A stretch of 64,000 nt of DNA from Nocardia vinacea (GTDB taxonomy: Bacteria > Actinomycetota > Actinomycetes > Mycobacteriales > Mycobacteriaceae). Below are positions 33,234-43,700 of the stretch, in pieces. The notes beneath the pieces are model-generated. The model was not told the DNA's origin and did no database searches. It worked only from the letters and a program-made list of their open reading frames with translations. The stretch is from contig NZ_CP109149.1 in assembly GCF_035920345.1 (NCBI RefSeq), positions 7,998,001 to 8,062,000 on the forward strand. The letters are read 5' to 3'. Each line of letters opens with the position of its first letter. Position 1 is the first letter of the stretch. The position numbers and the translations under genes were made by a program.

Positions 33234-34516
33234 TGGCCGACTCCACCGATCTCGTCCGGCGCAGTACCGTGGTGCTGGTGCCGGATGCCCGCAGAGTCGT
33301 GGCCAGGCTATTTCTGCCCGGCCAAGAGATTCTCGGACAAGGGATTTCACGCGCAGAGGCCATCATCGACCGGGTGCTCGCACTCACCGATGCGGACATG
33401 CTGGCCGGCCTGGCTTCCGTGCGCCGTCGGTTCGGCGACCGCCACCGCGATATCGACGCGACATTCGCCACGCACGCGGCGCTCGTCGAACATCTGCTGC
33501 CACGGCGGGGGACACTGACGCCCGCGCGCAGACAGCTCATCGGCGCGTACTTCACCCAGGAGTATGCGGTCGAAGCCGCGGCGCTGTTCAATCCGTCGAT
33601 CGTCGCGCACCCGGACCAATCCGGTCTGGCGGCGGGCGAACTGCGGTTCGTCATGAGCGTGCGCGCACTCGGCGAGGGACACCTTTCGAGCATCGAATTC
33701 CGGACCGGCACAGTCGCACAACATGATTCGGTTCGCCTCGACAAGCCTTCGTCCTTCCTGGACACCGGCCGGGTCGCCGCCTCGGCGGCAGGCAACTACA
33801 CCGTGAACTTCCCCGCCGATCGTCCGCTATCGGAGCGGGTGCTCTTTCCCGAGAGCCCCGATGAGAGCCGCGGCATCGAGGACGCGAGGCTGACCCGGTT
33901 CACCGAGGCGGATGGGACGGTCACCTACTACGGCACCTACACCGCCTTCGACGGCGCCCACATCGCGCCACGGCTGTTGCGCACCAACGATTTCGGCACG
34001 TTCGTCAGCATTCGGCTGGCCGGCTCCGGCGCCGAAGACAAAGGGATGGCACTGTTTCCGCGACGTGTCGACGACCGCTACCTGATGCTCTCGCGGTGGG
34101 ACCGGGAAAACATCAGTGTGGTCAGCTCTTCCGACACCCGTGTGTGGCGTGCGCCGGTCACCGTCTATCGACCGACCCAACCCTGGGAGCTGATCCAACT
34201 CGGCAACTGCGGTCCACCGATCGAGACACCCGACGGCTGGCTGGTGTTGACCCACGGCGTCGGTCCGATGCGCACGTACGGCATCGGCGCGATCCTGCTC
34301 GATCTCGACGACCCGACTCGACTCATCGGCGCACTCCGCGAGCCGCTGCTGACCCCGAACGAAGACGAACGCGACGGCTACGTTCCCAACGTCGTGTACT
34401 CCTGCGGCGCGCTCGTCCACCGGAATACCCTGGTGCTGCCCTACGGCTGCGGCGACTCCGCTATCAGGTTCGCATTCGTCGACCTGTCCGCTCTGCGCCG
34501 ACAGCTCATCGCTTAG
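33233..34516 (+). CDS. Glycoside hydrolase family 130 protein (beta-mannoside phosphorylase-like)
   Basis: 427 residues, starting GTG 33233 on the last base of the previous stop. Five-bladed propeller features of GH130 are clear: NPSIVAHPDQSGL, GIEDARLTRF (with the proposed catalytic Asp), KGMALFPRRVDDRYLMLSRWD, GNCGPPIETPDGWLVLTHGV and a closing YGCGDSAIRFAF. Known members phosphorolyse or hydrolyse beta-1,2- or beta-1,4-mannosides, and relatives act as mannosyltransferases. With two GT4 enzymes next to it, a mannose-containing glycan is a reasonable guess. Confidence 0.88.
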   Translation: MADSTDLVRRSTVVLVPDARRVVARLFLPGQEILGQGISRAEAIIDRVLALTDADMLAGLASVRRRFGDRHRDIDATFATHAALVEHLLPRRGTLTPARRQLIGAYFTQEYAVEAAALFNPSIVAHPDQSGLAAGELRFVMSVRALGEGHLSSIEFRTGTVAQHDSVRLDKPSSFLDTGRVAASAAGNYTVNFPADRPLSERVLFPESPDESRGIEDARLTRFTEADGTVTYYGTYTAFDGAHIAPRLLRTNDFGTFVSIRLAGSGAEDKGMALFPRRVDDRYLMLSRWDRENISVVSSSDTRVWRAPVTVYRPTQPWELIQLGNCGPPIETPDGWLVLTHGVGPMRTYGIGAILLDLDDPTRLIGALREPLLTPNEDERDGYVPNVVYSCGALVHRNTLVLPYGCGDSAIRFAFVDLSALRRQLIA

Positions 34517-34528
34517 ATCTGTCGGCAC

Positions 34529-34551
34529 CGAGATCCGGGTGGCCGATCTCG
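34529..34551. terminator. Possible bidirectional hairpin between convergent genes
   Basis: CGAGATC (34529-34535) and GATCTCG (34545-34551) pair around a 9-base loop in the 61-bp gap between the GH130 gene and the TPR-like gene. The stem is short, so the call is tentative. Confidence 0.4.
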
Positions 34552-34577
34552 ACGTGTACAAGGAGTGGGGTAGTTCG

Positions 34578-36080
34578 TCAGCCCGCGCTCGACTTGCGGA
34601 AGAAAAGGACGTTGTCACCGTAGTCCGCGAGCGGAATAGCCAGTGCCGCTTGCCGGATGCCGCTGGCGGGCAGATGGGTGAGTTTCGCGAACATATCGGT
34701 GTTGCCGAAAGCGGCACGGACCTGGGTTTCGGACGCATAGTCCGCGCCGTAGTCGGCCAGGGCCGCGAAGTCCAGGGGTGCCAGTGGGGCATCGAGTGGG
34801 GCCTGTCCGCTCGGGCGGCCGAGTGCGGCGTATTGGGTGGCCACACCGTCCTCGTATCGGCACAGCTCGTAGGACATCTTCTCGTTCGCGGTAACGCTGA
34901 TCACGGGCCAGCGCGCGGAAAGGTGATGTGCCAGTGGGTGTTTGCCGACCGGTGCGATCTCCCAGTTCAGGCTCATGACGACGACCGAACCTCCGTAGGG
35001 CTGTTCGATCAGCACTACGTCATCGCCGAGAGATTCGGCCGAGTTCAGTTCGGGATCGATGGTATGCCAGTGGGTTTCGTGTGCGCCGCGCACGGCCGAG
35101 CGATCGACCTGGCGCGCGTTGTCGGTGGCGTAGGCGGCGATGATCGCGGCGCGAACCTGGGCGACGGCGTCGCGTGCGCTGCAGCGGACACTCAATGCGC
35201 CGAAGGTCGCACCGATTTCCACCGGCCGGGACGGGGGGTCGGGTAGGGCGCCCGCGGCCAGCGGCTTCAGGCCGACCAAAGCGAGCTTCCAGTTGATCTC
35301 CTCGATCGTGGCGAGATCGCCGGAGGTTTGGTACAGGATCTGCTGCTGTGTCAGATGTCCCGCGCGCTGCAAGGTCCGGGCTTCGAGTTTGGTGAGCGCG
35401 GTGAAGGTCTTGTTGGTGAGATCGATGTCCTCGATCCGGGTTTCGCGCAGCCGTGCCGTCATCTCCGGCGAGGTCAGTGCGGCATATCGCTCGCGGTACA
35501 TCGCCACGGCCTGTTTGCGCTGGCGGCCGACCATCATTGTGCGCAGCAGCATATTCAGGCTGGCGAGATATTTTCCGGACTGATCCGGATTCGCCGCGAA
35601 CAGCGCGCTGCGGATGCGCACGGCGTCCTCGCTGGCGGCGACGGCGGCCTTCGGGTCCAGTCGGCACAACCAGACGCCGCATTTCGACAGCCCGTCCGCG
35701 CAGACAGCGGCCACCTGCGGATGCGTCCGCGATACTTGGCGATAGGTGTGGCAGGCATTGCGGATGGTGCTCGCCGCGAGCTCCCGATGGCCGATGTGCC
35801 GGGTCGCCTGCTCGAAGACGCGTAGCGCATCCTGGACTTCGCCCGCGAACTCGGCGGTAACGCGACCGGCGGCGAGCCAGTGCAGCCGGATGCCGACGGA
35901 CTCCTGCGATGGCGCCAGCGCCTCGGCGGTCCGGTCCCTGCCGGGGCCGTTCTTGGTCGCGACCAGGCCTTTTGCGAGGTCGCACAGCGACGAGGCCAGA
36001 CGCAATTCGTTCTCGACCGTCCGGTCGATCGCTGCCCGGCGATCCTCGGCTACCCGACGCTCGAGTGCACTCAGATCCAT
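34578..36080 (-). CDS. Uncharacterised TPR-like helical protein
   Basis: 500 residues from ATG 36080. Residues 1-260 are a run of helical repeats with TPR character (for example WLAAGRVTAEFAGEVQDALRVFEQATRHIG and LFAANPDQSGKYLASLNMLL). Residues 290-490 are a different, mixed alpha/beta part with a VVLIEQPYGGSVVVMSLNWEI strand region. There is no signal peptide or membrane segment. I do not recognise a family for the second half. It stands alone; a 254-bp non-coding gap upstream should contain its promoter. Confidence 0.7.
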   Translation of the reverse strand: MDLSALERRVAEDRRAAIDRTVENELRLASSLCDLAKGLVATKNGPGRDRTAEALAPSQESVGIRLHWLAAGRVTAEFAGEVQDALRVFEQATRHIGHRELAASTIRNACHTYRQVSRTHPQVAAVCADGLSKCGVWLCRLDPKAAVAASEDAVRIRSALFAANPDQSGKYLASLNMLLRTMMVGRQRKQAVAMYRERYAALTSPEMTARLRETRIEDIDLTNKTFTALTKLEARTLQRAGHLTQQQILYQTSGDLATIEEINWKLALVGLKPLAAGALPDPPSRPVEIGATFGALSVRCSARDAVAQVRAAIIAAYATDNARQVDRSAVRGAHETHWHTIDPELNSAESLGDDVVLIEQPYGGSVVVMSLNWEIAPVGKHPLAHHLSARWPVISVTANEKMSYELCRYEDGVATQYAALGRPSGQAPLDAPLAPLDFAALADYGADYASETQVRAAFGNTDMFAKLTHLPASGIRQAALAIPLADYGDNVLFFRKSSAG

Positions 36081-36334
36081 CGCGACCTCAACTCCCGCTT
36101 ACCCTTCCGCGTCACGGTCGTCGAGCGGCCGCATTCTGCTCGACCGAGTTTGCCATAGAAATGGCCGGAATGAGCAGGCAATCAACCGGCGAGCGGTGCC
36201 GCCGCGATCGACCTGTTGACATCCACGGCAACCGCGCTTCGGCCGCCGTGGCTGTTCCGCGTGGTTCGTGAGTGTAGCCGAGCAAACCAGCGGTACGCGA
36301 AGTTGTCAGGGTGGTTGCGCTCGGGCGATCGTGT

Positions 36335-36766
36335 TCAGCCCTCCAGCAGCAGTGTCACGGGACCGTCATTGACGAGTTCGACATGCATATGCGCGCCGAA
36401 CCGCCCGGTGGCGACGGTTGCGCCGAGCTCGCGCAGTGCCTGAGCGAAGGTCTCGACCAGCGGTTCGGCGACGGGGCCGGCCGCGGCGGCGGACCAGGAC
36501 GGCCGCCGCCCCTTGGCGGTATCGGCGTAGAGGGTGAACTGGCTGACCACGAGAATGGGCGCATCCAGATCCGCGGCCGCGCGTTCCCCCTCCAGGATTC
36601 GCAACCGCCACACCTTGTCCGCCAATGCCTTCGCGGTGGATTCGGTGTCGTCATGCGTCACGCCGACGAGGGTGAGCAGGCCTTGCGGGTTCGGTTCGAT
36701 CCGGCCCACGGTCTGTCCGTCGACGGTCACTTGCGCGGCGGATACGCGCTGCACCAGTACTCGCAT
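36335..36766 (-). CDS. dtd: D-aminoacyl-tRNA deacylase
   Basis: 143 residues from ATG 36766; the frame continues upstream to 37363, but that is a shadow of the next gene. It opens [17 protein letters not shown]. The catalytic [17 protein letters not shown] contains the SQxT motif, and NDGPVT near the C-terminus is the cross-subunit NxGPVT motif with its Gly-cisPro. Dtd hydrolyses D-aminoacyl- and Gly-tRNA(Ala) mischarged products. The length is normal. Confidence 0.96.
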   Translation of the reverse strand: MRVLVQRVSAAQVTVDGQTVGRIEPNPQGLLTLVGVTHDDTESTAKALADKVWRLRILEGERAAADLDAPILVVSQFTLYADTAKGRRPSWSAAAAGPVAEPLVETFAQALRELGATVATGRFGAHMHVELVNDGPVTLLLEG

Positions 36767-36809
36767 TCGTCGATCCTCGCACCCGGGTGCACCTCCGGCC
36801 GGTCCGCCC

Positions 36810-38567
36810 TCAGGTCTCGTCGGGGTCGTCGGTCGTCTCGGCTTCGGTGATCGGGTGTGCTTCTTCGGTATGTGATGACGCCAGGTCGCGCAAGATTGCC
36901 GGGTCGATCGCGAGATCGTCCAGCGGAGCGAGATCCATCGACGGGATCGGCGTATCACGAACTGCCAGAAAGGTATCGAGGAGGGCAAGTGCGTCGGGCG
37001 TGAGGTCGGAACCGGCGGACGACAATTCGTCCTGCAGGATTTCCTGCCCGGACGCCGCTTCGATGCCGGGCGATGTCGGATCGACCCGCCGCCATTGCAC
37101 CGCGACCGTCCATGACGGGTCACCGCATGCCCACGCCCAGATGACGTCGCGAACGAACTTGTGCCGCAAGGTGTATACGCGAAAGTGTTCGGACGCGGAT
37201 CCCGCCCGGTGCTCGATTTCATAGACCCACTCGTGACGGCGCGTTTGAATGTAGGTCTCGTCCGCGCGTGCGACGACCAGGAACGGGTCGTCCGGGTCGG
37301 CGGCGGCGACCACCAAGTCCTCGAGCAGTGCGGGGGTGAGGTAGGGCAGTGACCGGCCGTCACCGACGGTCACGTGGACATCGACGTGCCCGCGAGGGTC
37401 ATAGAGGTGGCCCGTCTCGACATCGAGCACGGCGAGGTCGCGGTCCTTGGTGAGTTCCAGTACCGCGAGCAGATTTCTGCCCCGGTGCGGTCCCCAGGTG
37501 CGCAGTACAGCGCCGCGCGAATCTGCAACGGGCGCAACGAATCCGACGGTGGCGCCGTCGCGTTCGATCTCGGCAATGAGGTTGTCGACGATGGGTGGGG
37601 TCGCACTGTGCTCCGGGGCGGTGCACATCTGTCGGTACTGCTCCAGCGCGTCGAGAGCGGTATCGACCGTGTCGGCGGGCACCACCGCGAACTCGCAGGT
37701 CACCGCCAGGCTGGTCAGTAGTGCCTCGAATTCCGGGGTCGGGCGCACTTCGACATTGTGGTCGGGATCGATCTCGGTAATGGCGGCCAGGCTGATCTCA
37801 CCGTCCCGCCACCAGTAGACCGCCGGACTGATGGGCCGCGGCTCGCTGCGATAGGTGTTGGCGGCGACTTTGCCCAGCAGGATCATCGCCGTCAGCGCAT
37901 TCGGCCCGACAATCGGATGCGCGTAGACGTTGCCCTCGTGCGATATGACGAAAAGTGCTCCGTACGTACCGATTACCGGATAGTCGCCGAGCCACTTCGA
38001 GTGGGCACTCGCGAAGTCCGAGCCGCTCAGAATGGCGAAGTGCGCATTCTTGTAGTTCCGCCATTCGATCTCTAGGCGGTCGGGGGTACGAGTGTTCGCC
38101 TCGGCCAGTTCGAAGAGCTCGGTGGTGGCGATCTGCCAGTGGGCGAGTTGGTCGGAAGTGACGGTCTCGGCGGTGCGGAGTTGCTCGAGCACCACCACCT
38201 GAATGATGCCCGGCGCGACGTATTGTCCGACAATGTCGATGCCCGCGATGGTGTCCGACGACGCGAACCGCGTCTTGAGAAGTCCACGCACTGTTGTGAA
38301 TTCGTCGGTATCGAGCGGACCGGTGTAATCCTGATCCACTTGTGCCAGGAACGTTTCCACATGATCCGCGATGAGCGCGGGCCACAGATCGAATGGCTGC
38401 TCGGTCAGCCTGCGCCGTAGGTTGTCAAGCCACAGAAAATGTGGCCCGTCCCCACGCGGGCCCACCAACTGCACCTCGTCGGGTTCAGTTGCCCGGCACG
38501 AATACCCCATATGTTCAGCCGCCACGGTCACCAGCGAAATCACTGGGTCCGAAGGCAAGTCGGCCAC
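36810..38567 (-). CDS. Large uncharacterised protein
   Basis: 585 residues from ATG 38567. It has two apparent halves. The first, to about 270, includes [20 protein letters not shown] and [20 protein letters not shown] and resembles DUF1444-type or T3SS-chaperone-like alpha/beta domains found in actinomycetes. The second, about 300-520, contains [20 protein letters not shown] and [20 protein letters not shown]. The C-terminal 30 residues are acidic. There is no signal or membrane segment. It lies 43 bp upstream of dtd on the same strand. Function is unknown. Confidence 0.68.
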   Translation of the reverse strand: MADLPSDPVISLVTVAAEHMGYSCRATEPDEVQLVGPRGDGPHFLWLDNLRRRLTEQPFDLWPALIADHVETFLAQVDQDYTGPLDTDEFTTVRGLLKTRFASSDTIAGIDIVGQYVAPGIIQVVVLEQLRTAETVTSDQLAHWQIATTELFELAEANTRTPDRLEIEWRNYKNAHFAILSGSDFASAHSKWLGDYPVIGTYGALFVISHEGNVYAHPIVGPNALTAMILLGKVAANTYRSEPRPISPAVYWWRDGEISLAAITEIDPDHNVEVRPTPEFEALLTSLAVTCEFAVVPADTVDTALDALEQYRQMCTAPEHSATPPIVDNLIAEIERDGATVGFVAPVADSRGAVLRTWGPHRGRNLLAVLELTKDRDLAVLDVETGHLYDPRGHVDVHVTVGDGRSLPYLTPALLEDLVVAAADPDDPFLVVARADETYIQTRRHEWVYEIEHRAGSASEHFRVYTLRHKFVRDVIWAWACGDPSWTVAVQWRRVDPTSPGIEAASGQEILQDELSSAGSDLTPDALALLDTFLAVRDTPIPSMDLAPLDDLAIDPAILRDLASSHTEEAHPITEAETTDDPDET

Positions 38568-38807
38568 GACATCTCCTGAAATCGGCGTACCCCGACCCTA
38601 GGCGAGTACCCCGCCCCCGTTGTTGCCGTCCGTGGGAGGTCCACCTGCTCGGGCCGTGAGTTGCGTCCCGATCTTCCCAGCGGTGGGCACGGATCGGGGC
38701 GGTAGACTCGAGGTTGTCGATAGGGTCGGGCTCACGGCGCAGTGAGGGTTGCTTCGGGCAACCGAAAGTCGAAGCAGTGCATCAATTCTCTTAGAAGACA
38801 CGGGGAT

Positions 38808-39719
38808 ATGACTAAGGGTTACGATGAGAGGCCGGCCACGCTGGCTCCTATTTTCCTAGCCAGTTTCGTACTGTGGGCCGGTCGAAGTGTTCGCGATGTA
38901 CTGAATCGGTCGACGGGTGGGCAACAAGGGCTGGTCGTACCCGATCGGGATTTCCAACTCGAGGCGGTCTTCGATAAACAGACTCCGGTCGTATTCCGCG
39001 GTGTCGCAACAACTTGGCCGGTATTCGAGGACTTTCAGCCGCATGCGCTGCGAGAGAAATACGGCGACCAGAAGGTCGCCGCGCTGACCAGCACGACCAA
39101 CGTTTTCACACAGGAGACGTCGCCGGTCGAGGTGCTCGAATACCGTGACGTCATGGCAGCGGTTTTCGACGAGCCGAAGCCGGGCAAGAACTACTACTCG
39201 CGTGCCGCCGCCGACCCGCAGCCGCTCGCCGATCAGCTGCCCTCGCGCGTCGGCACCCGGCAGCAGAGCTCGGCGGCGAGCAGTGTGTGGATCGGCCAGC
39301 AGGGCAATCTGACACCGCTGCACAATGATCCATGGCACGGCCTGCTGATTCAGCTGCACGGCCGCAAGCGGGTCCGGCTGTTTCCGCCGAATGAGTACCG
39401 CAATGTGTACGGCCGGATTCCGATGAAGGTTTCGGACCCCTACACCGGACTCCCCGACGAGTTCGACCCGGATGTGAGCAGCTTCGAGAAGCTGCAGGAT
39501 GCGTCCTGCTACGACGTGGTTCTCGAGACCGGCGACATCCTCTACATCCCGATGTTCTGGTGGCACCAGGTCGAATCCGTGGATCCGGCGATCTCGTATG
39601 TCGCGCGCTACAACCCGAGCTACTTCGAGTTCATGAAGGCGGCCTTCTTCCCGATGGCGGTGCGCGGTGTGCTGCGCATTGTCGACGGCATCGTGGGCAG
39701 GTTCCGCAAGCCGAAGTGA
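38808..39719 (+). CDS. Cupin-8/JmjC-domain Fe(II)/2-oxoglutarate oxygenase-like protein
   Basis: 303 residues from ATG 38808; the frame is open from 38742. The jelly-roll iron site is visible: LTPLHNDPWHGLLIQLHGRK gives His and Asp, and ILYIPMFWWHQVESVD gives the distal His. TPVVFRGVATTWPVFEDF is the standard N-terminal strand of this family, whose members hydroxylate proteins or small molecules. An N-terminal hydrophobic stretch (LAPIFLASFVLWAG) could associate with membrane. The substrate is unknown. It is divergent from the 585-residue gene. Confidence 0.86.
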   Translation: MTKGYDERPATLAPIFLASFVLWAGRSVRDVLNRSTGGQQGLVVPDRDFQLEAVFDKQTPVVFRGVATTWPVFEDFQPHALREKYGDQKVAALTSTTNVFTQETSPVEVLEYRDVMAAVFDEPKPGKNYYSRAAADPQPLADQLPSRVGTRQQSSAASSVWIGQQGNLTPLHNDPWHGLLIQLHGRKRVRLFPPNEYRNVYGRIPMKVSDPYTGLPDEFDPDVSSFEKLQDASCYDVVLETGDILYIPMFWWHQVESVDPAISYVARYNPSYFEFMKAAFFPMAVRGVLRIVDGIVGRFRKPK

Positions 39720-39878
39720 CCGATCGCCGAGCGAACCGCGGTCGGTGGGCGCTGTAACTGGCGCGGCACTTGCCGTTCATGTTCGAGCTACTGGTGAGTT
39801 GCCAAGCGCTGTCATCGTCGAATCAGAGGATCCGATGGTGATGGGTGCGGGTAACCGCTGGAGCTCGAGGAGTACGCG

Positions 39879-40193
39879 ATGTCGGACAAGTTGAGGCACG
39901 ACGCGGATCTGTTCGAGAAGGCCGCGGAGCGGACCAGCGCCGTTCGGGATCGGGTCAATGGCGTGCTGAGCACATTGGATGCCGCGCTCGCCGGACGCGG
40001 TGCGCCGTGGGGGAACGACAAGCTGGGGCGCCAGTTCGCCGAGGGCCCCGATGGATACAAGGTCGCGCGCGAGCAGATGACCGGGAATATCAAGACCACG
40101 GCGGCGAATTTCGACAACTTCTACACCGGTCAGACCAAGACCGCCAAGGAACTGCGGCGGATGGACCAGTCCAACGGCGACGGCTTCCGGTGA
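39879..40193 (+). CDS. EspC/WXG100-like type VII secretion-associated protein
   Basis: 104 residues, all helical, without a signal peptide. A helix-turn-helix with APWGNDKLGRQFAEGPDGY at the turn matches the EspC-type (DUF2580) subgroup of WXG100-like proteins. These are secreted by ESX/type VII systems or act as partners for larger substrates. It is the first gene of the giant toxin locus and lies 10 bp before the YbaB gene. A partner role for the giant protein is inferred from order. Confidence 0.8.
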   Translation: MSDKLRHDADLFEKAAERTSAVRDRVNGVLSTLDAALAGRGAPWGNDKLGRQFAEGPDGYKVAREQMTGNIKTTAANFDNFYTGQTKTAKELRRMDQSNGDGFR

Positions 40194-40203
40194 GTTGTAG
40201 CCC

Positions 40204-40719
40204 ATGACGAACGAATTTGCCAAGGCCGAGATGGCGGCGGTGCTCGATGAAGTCCAGCAACAGTTTCGGGCGATCGCGCAGGTGCAGCAGCAGCGTGCCG
40301 AACTGACCGCGAGCGCTACCGTGCGCAAGCGGATCACGGTCACCGTGAATGCCGACGGCACCATTATCGAAACCAAATTCGGTTCCGGCATAGACGAATT
40401 GAGCTACGGCGAGATCGCGAAGGCGGTGACCGAAGCGGCGCAGAAGGCGACCGCCGAGGTGACGCGCAAGGCACAGGAGCTGATGACGCCCCTGCACGAC
40501 CGTCGTGCGCGACTGCCCAAACTGTCGGATCTGATCGAGGGCATGCCCGACCTGAGCGCCGAAATGCCGAAGGCGCCAAAGGTTTCGCTTGCACCGCCGA
40601 ATTCCGAGGAGCGCCAATCGGTTGTCGACGATGACGGCGCGCCGATGGAATTCAGCAATGTCGAGGTCGTCTCGCGTCAATCGGCCACGGACCGCGGAGT
40701 CACCGATTCCAGCTGGTGA
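40204..40719 (+). CDS. YbaB/EbfC family protein in a type VII toxin operon
   Basis: 171 residues. The YbaB core runs from about 10 to 105: AEMAAVLDEVQQQFRAIAQ helix, then KRITVTVNADGTIIETKFG strands, then a helix with SYGEIAKAVTEAAQKATAE. A 65-residue acidic, Pro-rich tail follows. Housekeeping YbaB binds DNA and is usually encoded near dnaX/recR. Copies beside WXG100 genes are common in actinomycetes and may act as chaperones or adaptors. It lies between the EspC-like gene and the giant gene with short gaps (10 and 16 bp). Confidence 0.85.
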   Translation: MTNEFAKAEMAAVLDEVQQQFRAIAQVQQQRAELTASATVRKRITVTVNADGTIIETKFGSGIDELSYGEIAKAVTEAAQKATAEVTRKAQELMTPLHDRRARLPKLSDLIEGMPDLSAEMPKAPKVSLAPPNSEERQSVVDDDGAPMEFSNVEVVSRQSATDRGVTDSSW

Positions 40720-40735
40720 CCGAGGGTGAGCGCAG

Positions 40736-43700
40736 ATGGCTGAGCTGCCGGGTTATCTCAAATGGCTGGAATGGGTCGCCGGATCCGACTGGCCTGCGGG
40801 CGATCCCGATGGCATGTGGGGGCTGGCCGACGACTGGCGCGCGGCGGCCGCCGGACTGCGCGACATTCTGCCCGATATCCGTGCTGCGAAAACGGCGTCA
40901 CTGAAGGCATATCAGGACGGCGACGGCATCGAGGCGATCATCGCCAACTTCGACAGTTATCTCGAAGGTCCGCAATCGCTCGAGATGCTGGCCCGCGATT
41001 TCGAGAAGCTGGCCGATTCGGCGACCAGCGTCGGCACCGAAATCGAATACGGCCAGCTCATGCTGATCACCTCCCTCGCGCTGCTTGCGGCCGAGATCGC
41101 GATCGCATGGATCTTTCCGCCGACCGCGCCCGCGGAGGAGGCGCTGGCGATTGCTGGAACGCGGGTGGCCATCCGGATAATCGCCAAGCGGATCATGGAC
41201 AAGATCGTCGAGATCGTGGCCAAATTCCTCGGGCGTCGACTGGCGAATTTTCTGGTCCGGCACATTGCCATCGACACGGTCCTCGGCACCGTCCAGGACT
41301 GGGGAATTCAGCAGTACCAGGTGAATTCGGGGCATCGCAAGGAGGTCAACTGGGAGCAGGTCGGCATCACCGCGATCAGTTCTGCAATTGGCGCTGGTGT
41401 CGCGAGCCCAATCGGCGAGCGTCTCGGCAAGAAGCTCGCCGAGACCGAGATGAAGGCCTGGCTGCGTGGACTACTCACCGGCGCGACGGCGGGCACAGCG
41501 GGTGCCATCGCCGGATTCGGCGGCAGCGTCGGCGCGCAGTTCGCGTTCACCTGGGCGAAGTCCGGACCGGAAGGCGGCTGGGACAAGGCCGTCGAAGGTC
41601 TGAAGAAGACCGAATTCGACCTGCGCATGCTGACGGCGGGCGCCTCGAACGGCGCGATGTCCGGTGCGAATCGTGCGGCGGCCGAGAAGTTCTATCAGAA
41701 TCGGCATCCGGATTGGTACCGGCCGAACGGTTCGCCGGTAAATCCGGATGACTTGACCCGCATCGGTTTTCGCCCCGATGCCGGTCCGGTTGGTGCCGGT
41801 GCCGGTGCCGATGGCGGCGGGCGTGCGGGTGCAGGTTCGGGAACCGGGCAGACCGGCGAGGGTGCGCCGAATGCGGGGCATACGGGCGAGCCTGTTGCCG
41901 GTCGTGGCGCTGGGGATGGTGCGGCCGACGGTTCGACTGCGCATGCCGTGGACGACGGGTCGGCGGCGGGAGTTGATGGTTCTTCGAATAGTCATGGTGC
42001 GGGCGATGATTCGGCGCGGGTGCATGGTGCTGATGACGGTATGTCGAAGGCGGGGGCCGCCGCCGATGGCTCTACTGCGCGTGCGGGTGATGACGGTTCG
42101 GCTGCGCATGCCGGTGACGATGGTGCGACGGCCCGCGCTGGTGGCGATGGTGCGACGGCGCATGCCGGTGACGACGGTTCGGCCGTGCGTGCGGGTGATG
42201 ACGGTTCGGCCGTGCGTGCAGGTGACGATGATGCGACCGCCCACGCGGGTGATGACGGTTCCTCGGCTGCGCGGGCCGACGCGGATGCTTCCACGAACAC
42301 GCAGCGCGTCGGCGATGGAACGGCGGATGGTGGAGTCGACCAGTCGAGCACGCGGAACTCGGAGGAGGGCGCCGGATCGGGAGGTGCCGTCCGTCCCGCA
42401 GGAGAATCCGCGAGTCATTCGGATGCGTCTGCGGTACAGACGAATTCGACTGCCGAATCCAACGGTGCCGGCGACCGTACGGGGTCGGCCGACCACGCGG
42501 GAGCGCGCGAGGGGCAGGGCCGCCTCGATGCCGATACCCGAGCCGACCTGACCCCTGCAAGCGTGGAACACAGTTCGAACGCGACCGCCGATGGTTCGCG
42601 CGTCTCCGGTGACAACGCGGCCCCGCAAGCAGGCACCGCCGCAGCATCGCCCACACTCCAAACCGGCACTGCCCCTACACATCCTGGCACCGCGCCGACC
42701 CACGCCGCACCCGACGCGCGGACCAGCGCAACACCATCTACTCCGCGCACGACCTCGACCGCCGACATGCGCCCCGGCGCAACCGCCAACACCGAAACCT
42801 CACGCGGCGAACAGGCCCGCCCACAACCGACCGCCGAACCCCGCACCACAGACCCACGTTCCACAACCCCATCCACCGCGGATACCCGCACCACCACCGA
42901 TGGCCGCCCGGGCCCGGACCGATTCCGTACCGGCACCGGCGATACCTCCTCAGAACCCGAATCCCGCCGCGCCACAACCGAAATCCGCGCGGGCGCAGCC
43001 CAATCCACACCCCGACACCCCACCGCCGAACCCATAGCGGGCCCACAGCCAGAACCAGCCCCCATCCACGCCGAGACCCACGCCGACGACAATGCCACCG
43101 TCCGCCCCAACAGCGACCCCGCCGCACACCCGGACAGCGCCGGTGCCGTGCAGCCCAATAGGGATACCGCCGGGCGCTACGGTGCCGTGCCACCTGTCAA
43201 CGACAGTGTCGTTCGTTCGGACGGCGACAGTGCGGTGCGCCCCGACAGCACCAATGCGCTGCGGCCCGAGGGCGAGAGCCCGGTGCTGTCCGACGGTGAC
43301 GGTGCCACGCGGCCCGAGGGCGACGGTGTTGCCAGGCACGAGAGCGATGGCCCGGTGCGGCGCGACGGCGATGGTGCCGCGCTGCGCGATGGTGATGGCG
43401 CGGTTCCGTCCGTTGGCGACGGCGCGGTGCGCCCGGATGGCGATCGTGCCGTTCGGTCTGAGGGGGACGGCATGGCGCGCCGCGAGGGGGATAGTGCGGT
43501 ACATCCCGAGAACGAGAGCGTCGTACGTCCCGACGGGGATGACGCGGTTCGTCCGCGCAACGAGGGGGCAGTGCGTATCGAGGGGGACGGCGTGTTGCGG
43601 GCAGAGGGTGAGGACGGGGAGCATCGGGGGGCGGATATCGAGCCTGCCAAGTCGCATCGTGCTGATGATTCGGCGCGGCGGGAGGAGGTCGAGGCGCGGC

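Noticed and set aside
36161..36271. Small gene in the gap between the TPR-like gene and dtd
   Set aside because: Only 36 codons, Arg-rich, no ribosome site; it also lies in the promoter region of the TPR-like gene.
42071..42259. CRISPR-like array
   Set aside because: Units are contiguous, in frame and coding, with no spacers and no cas genes nearby.
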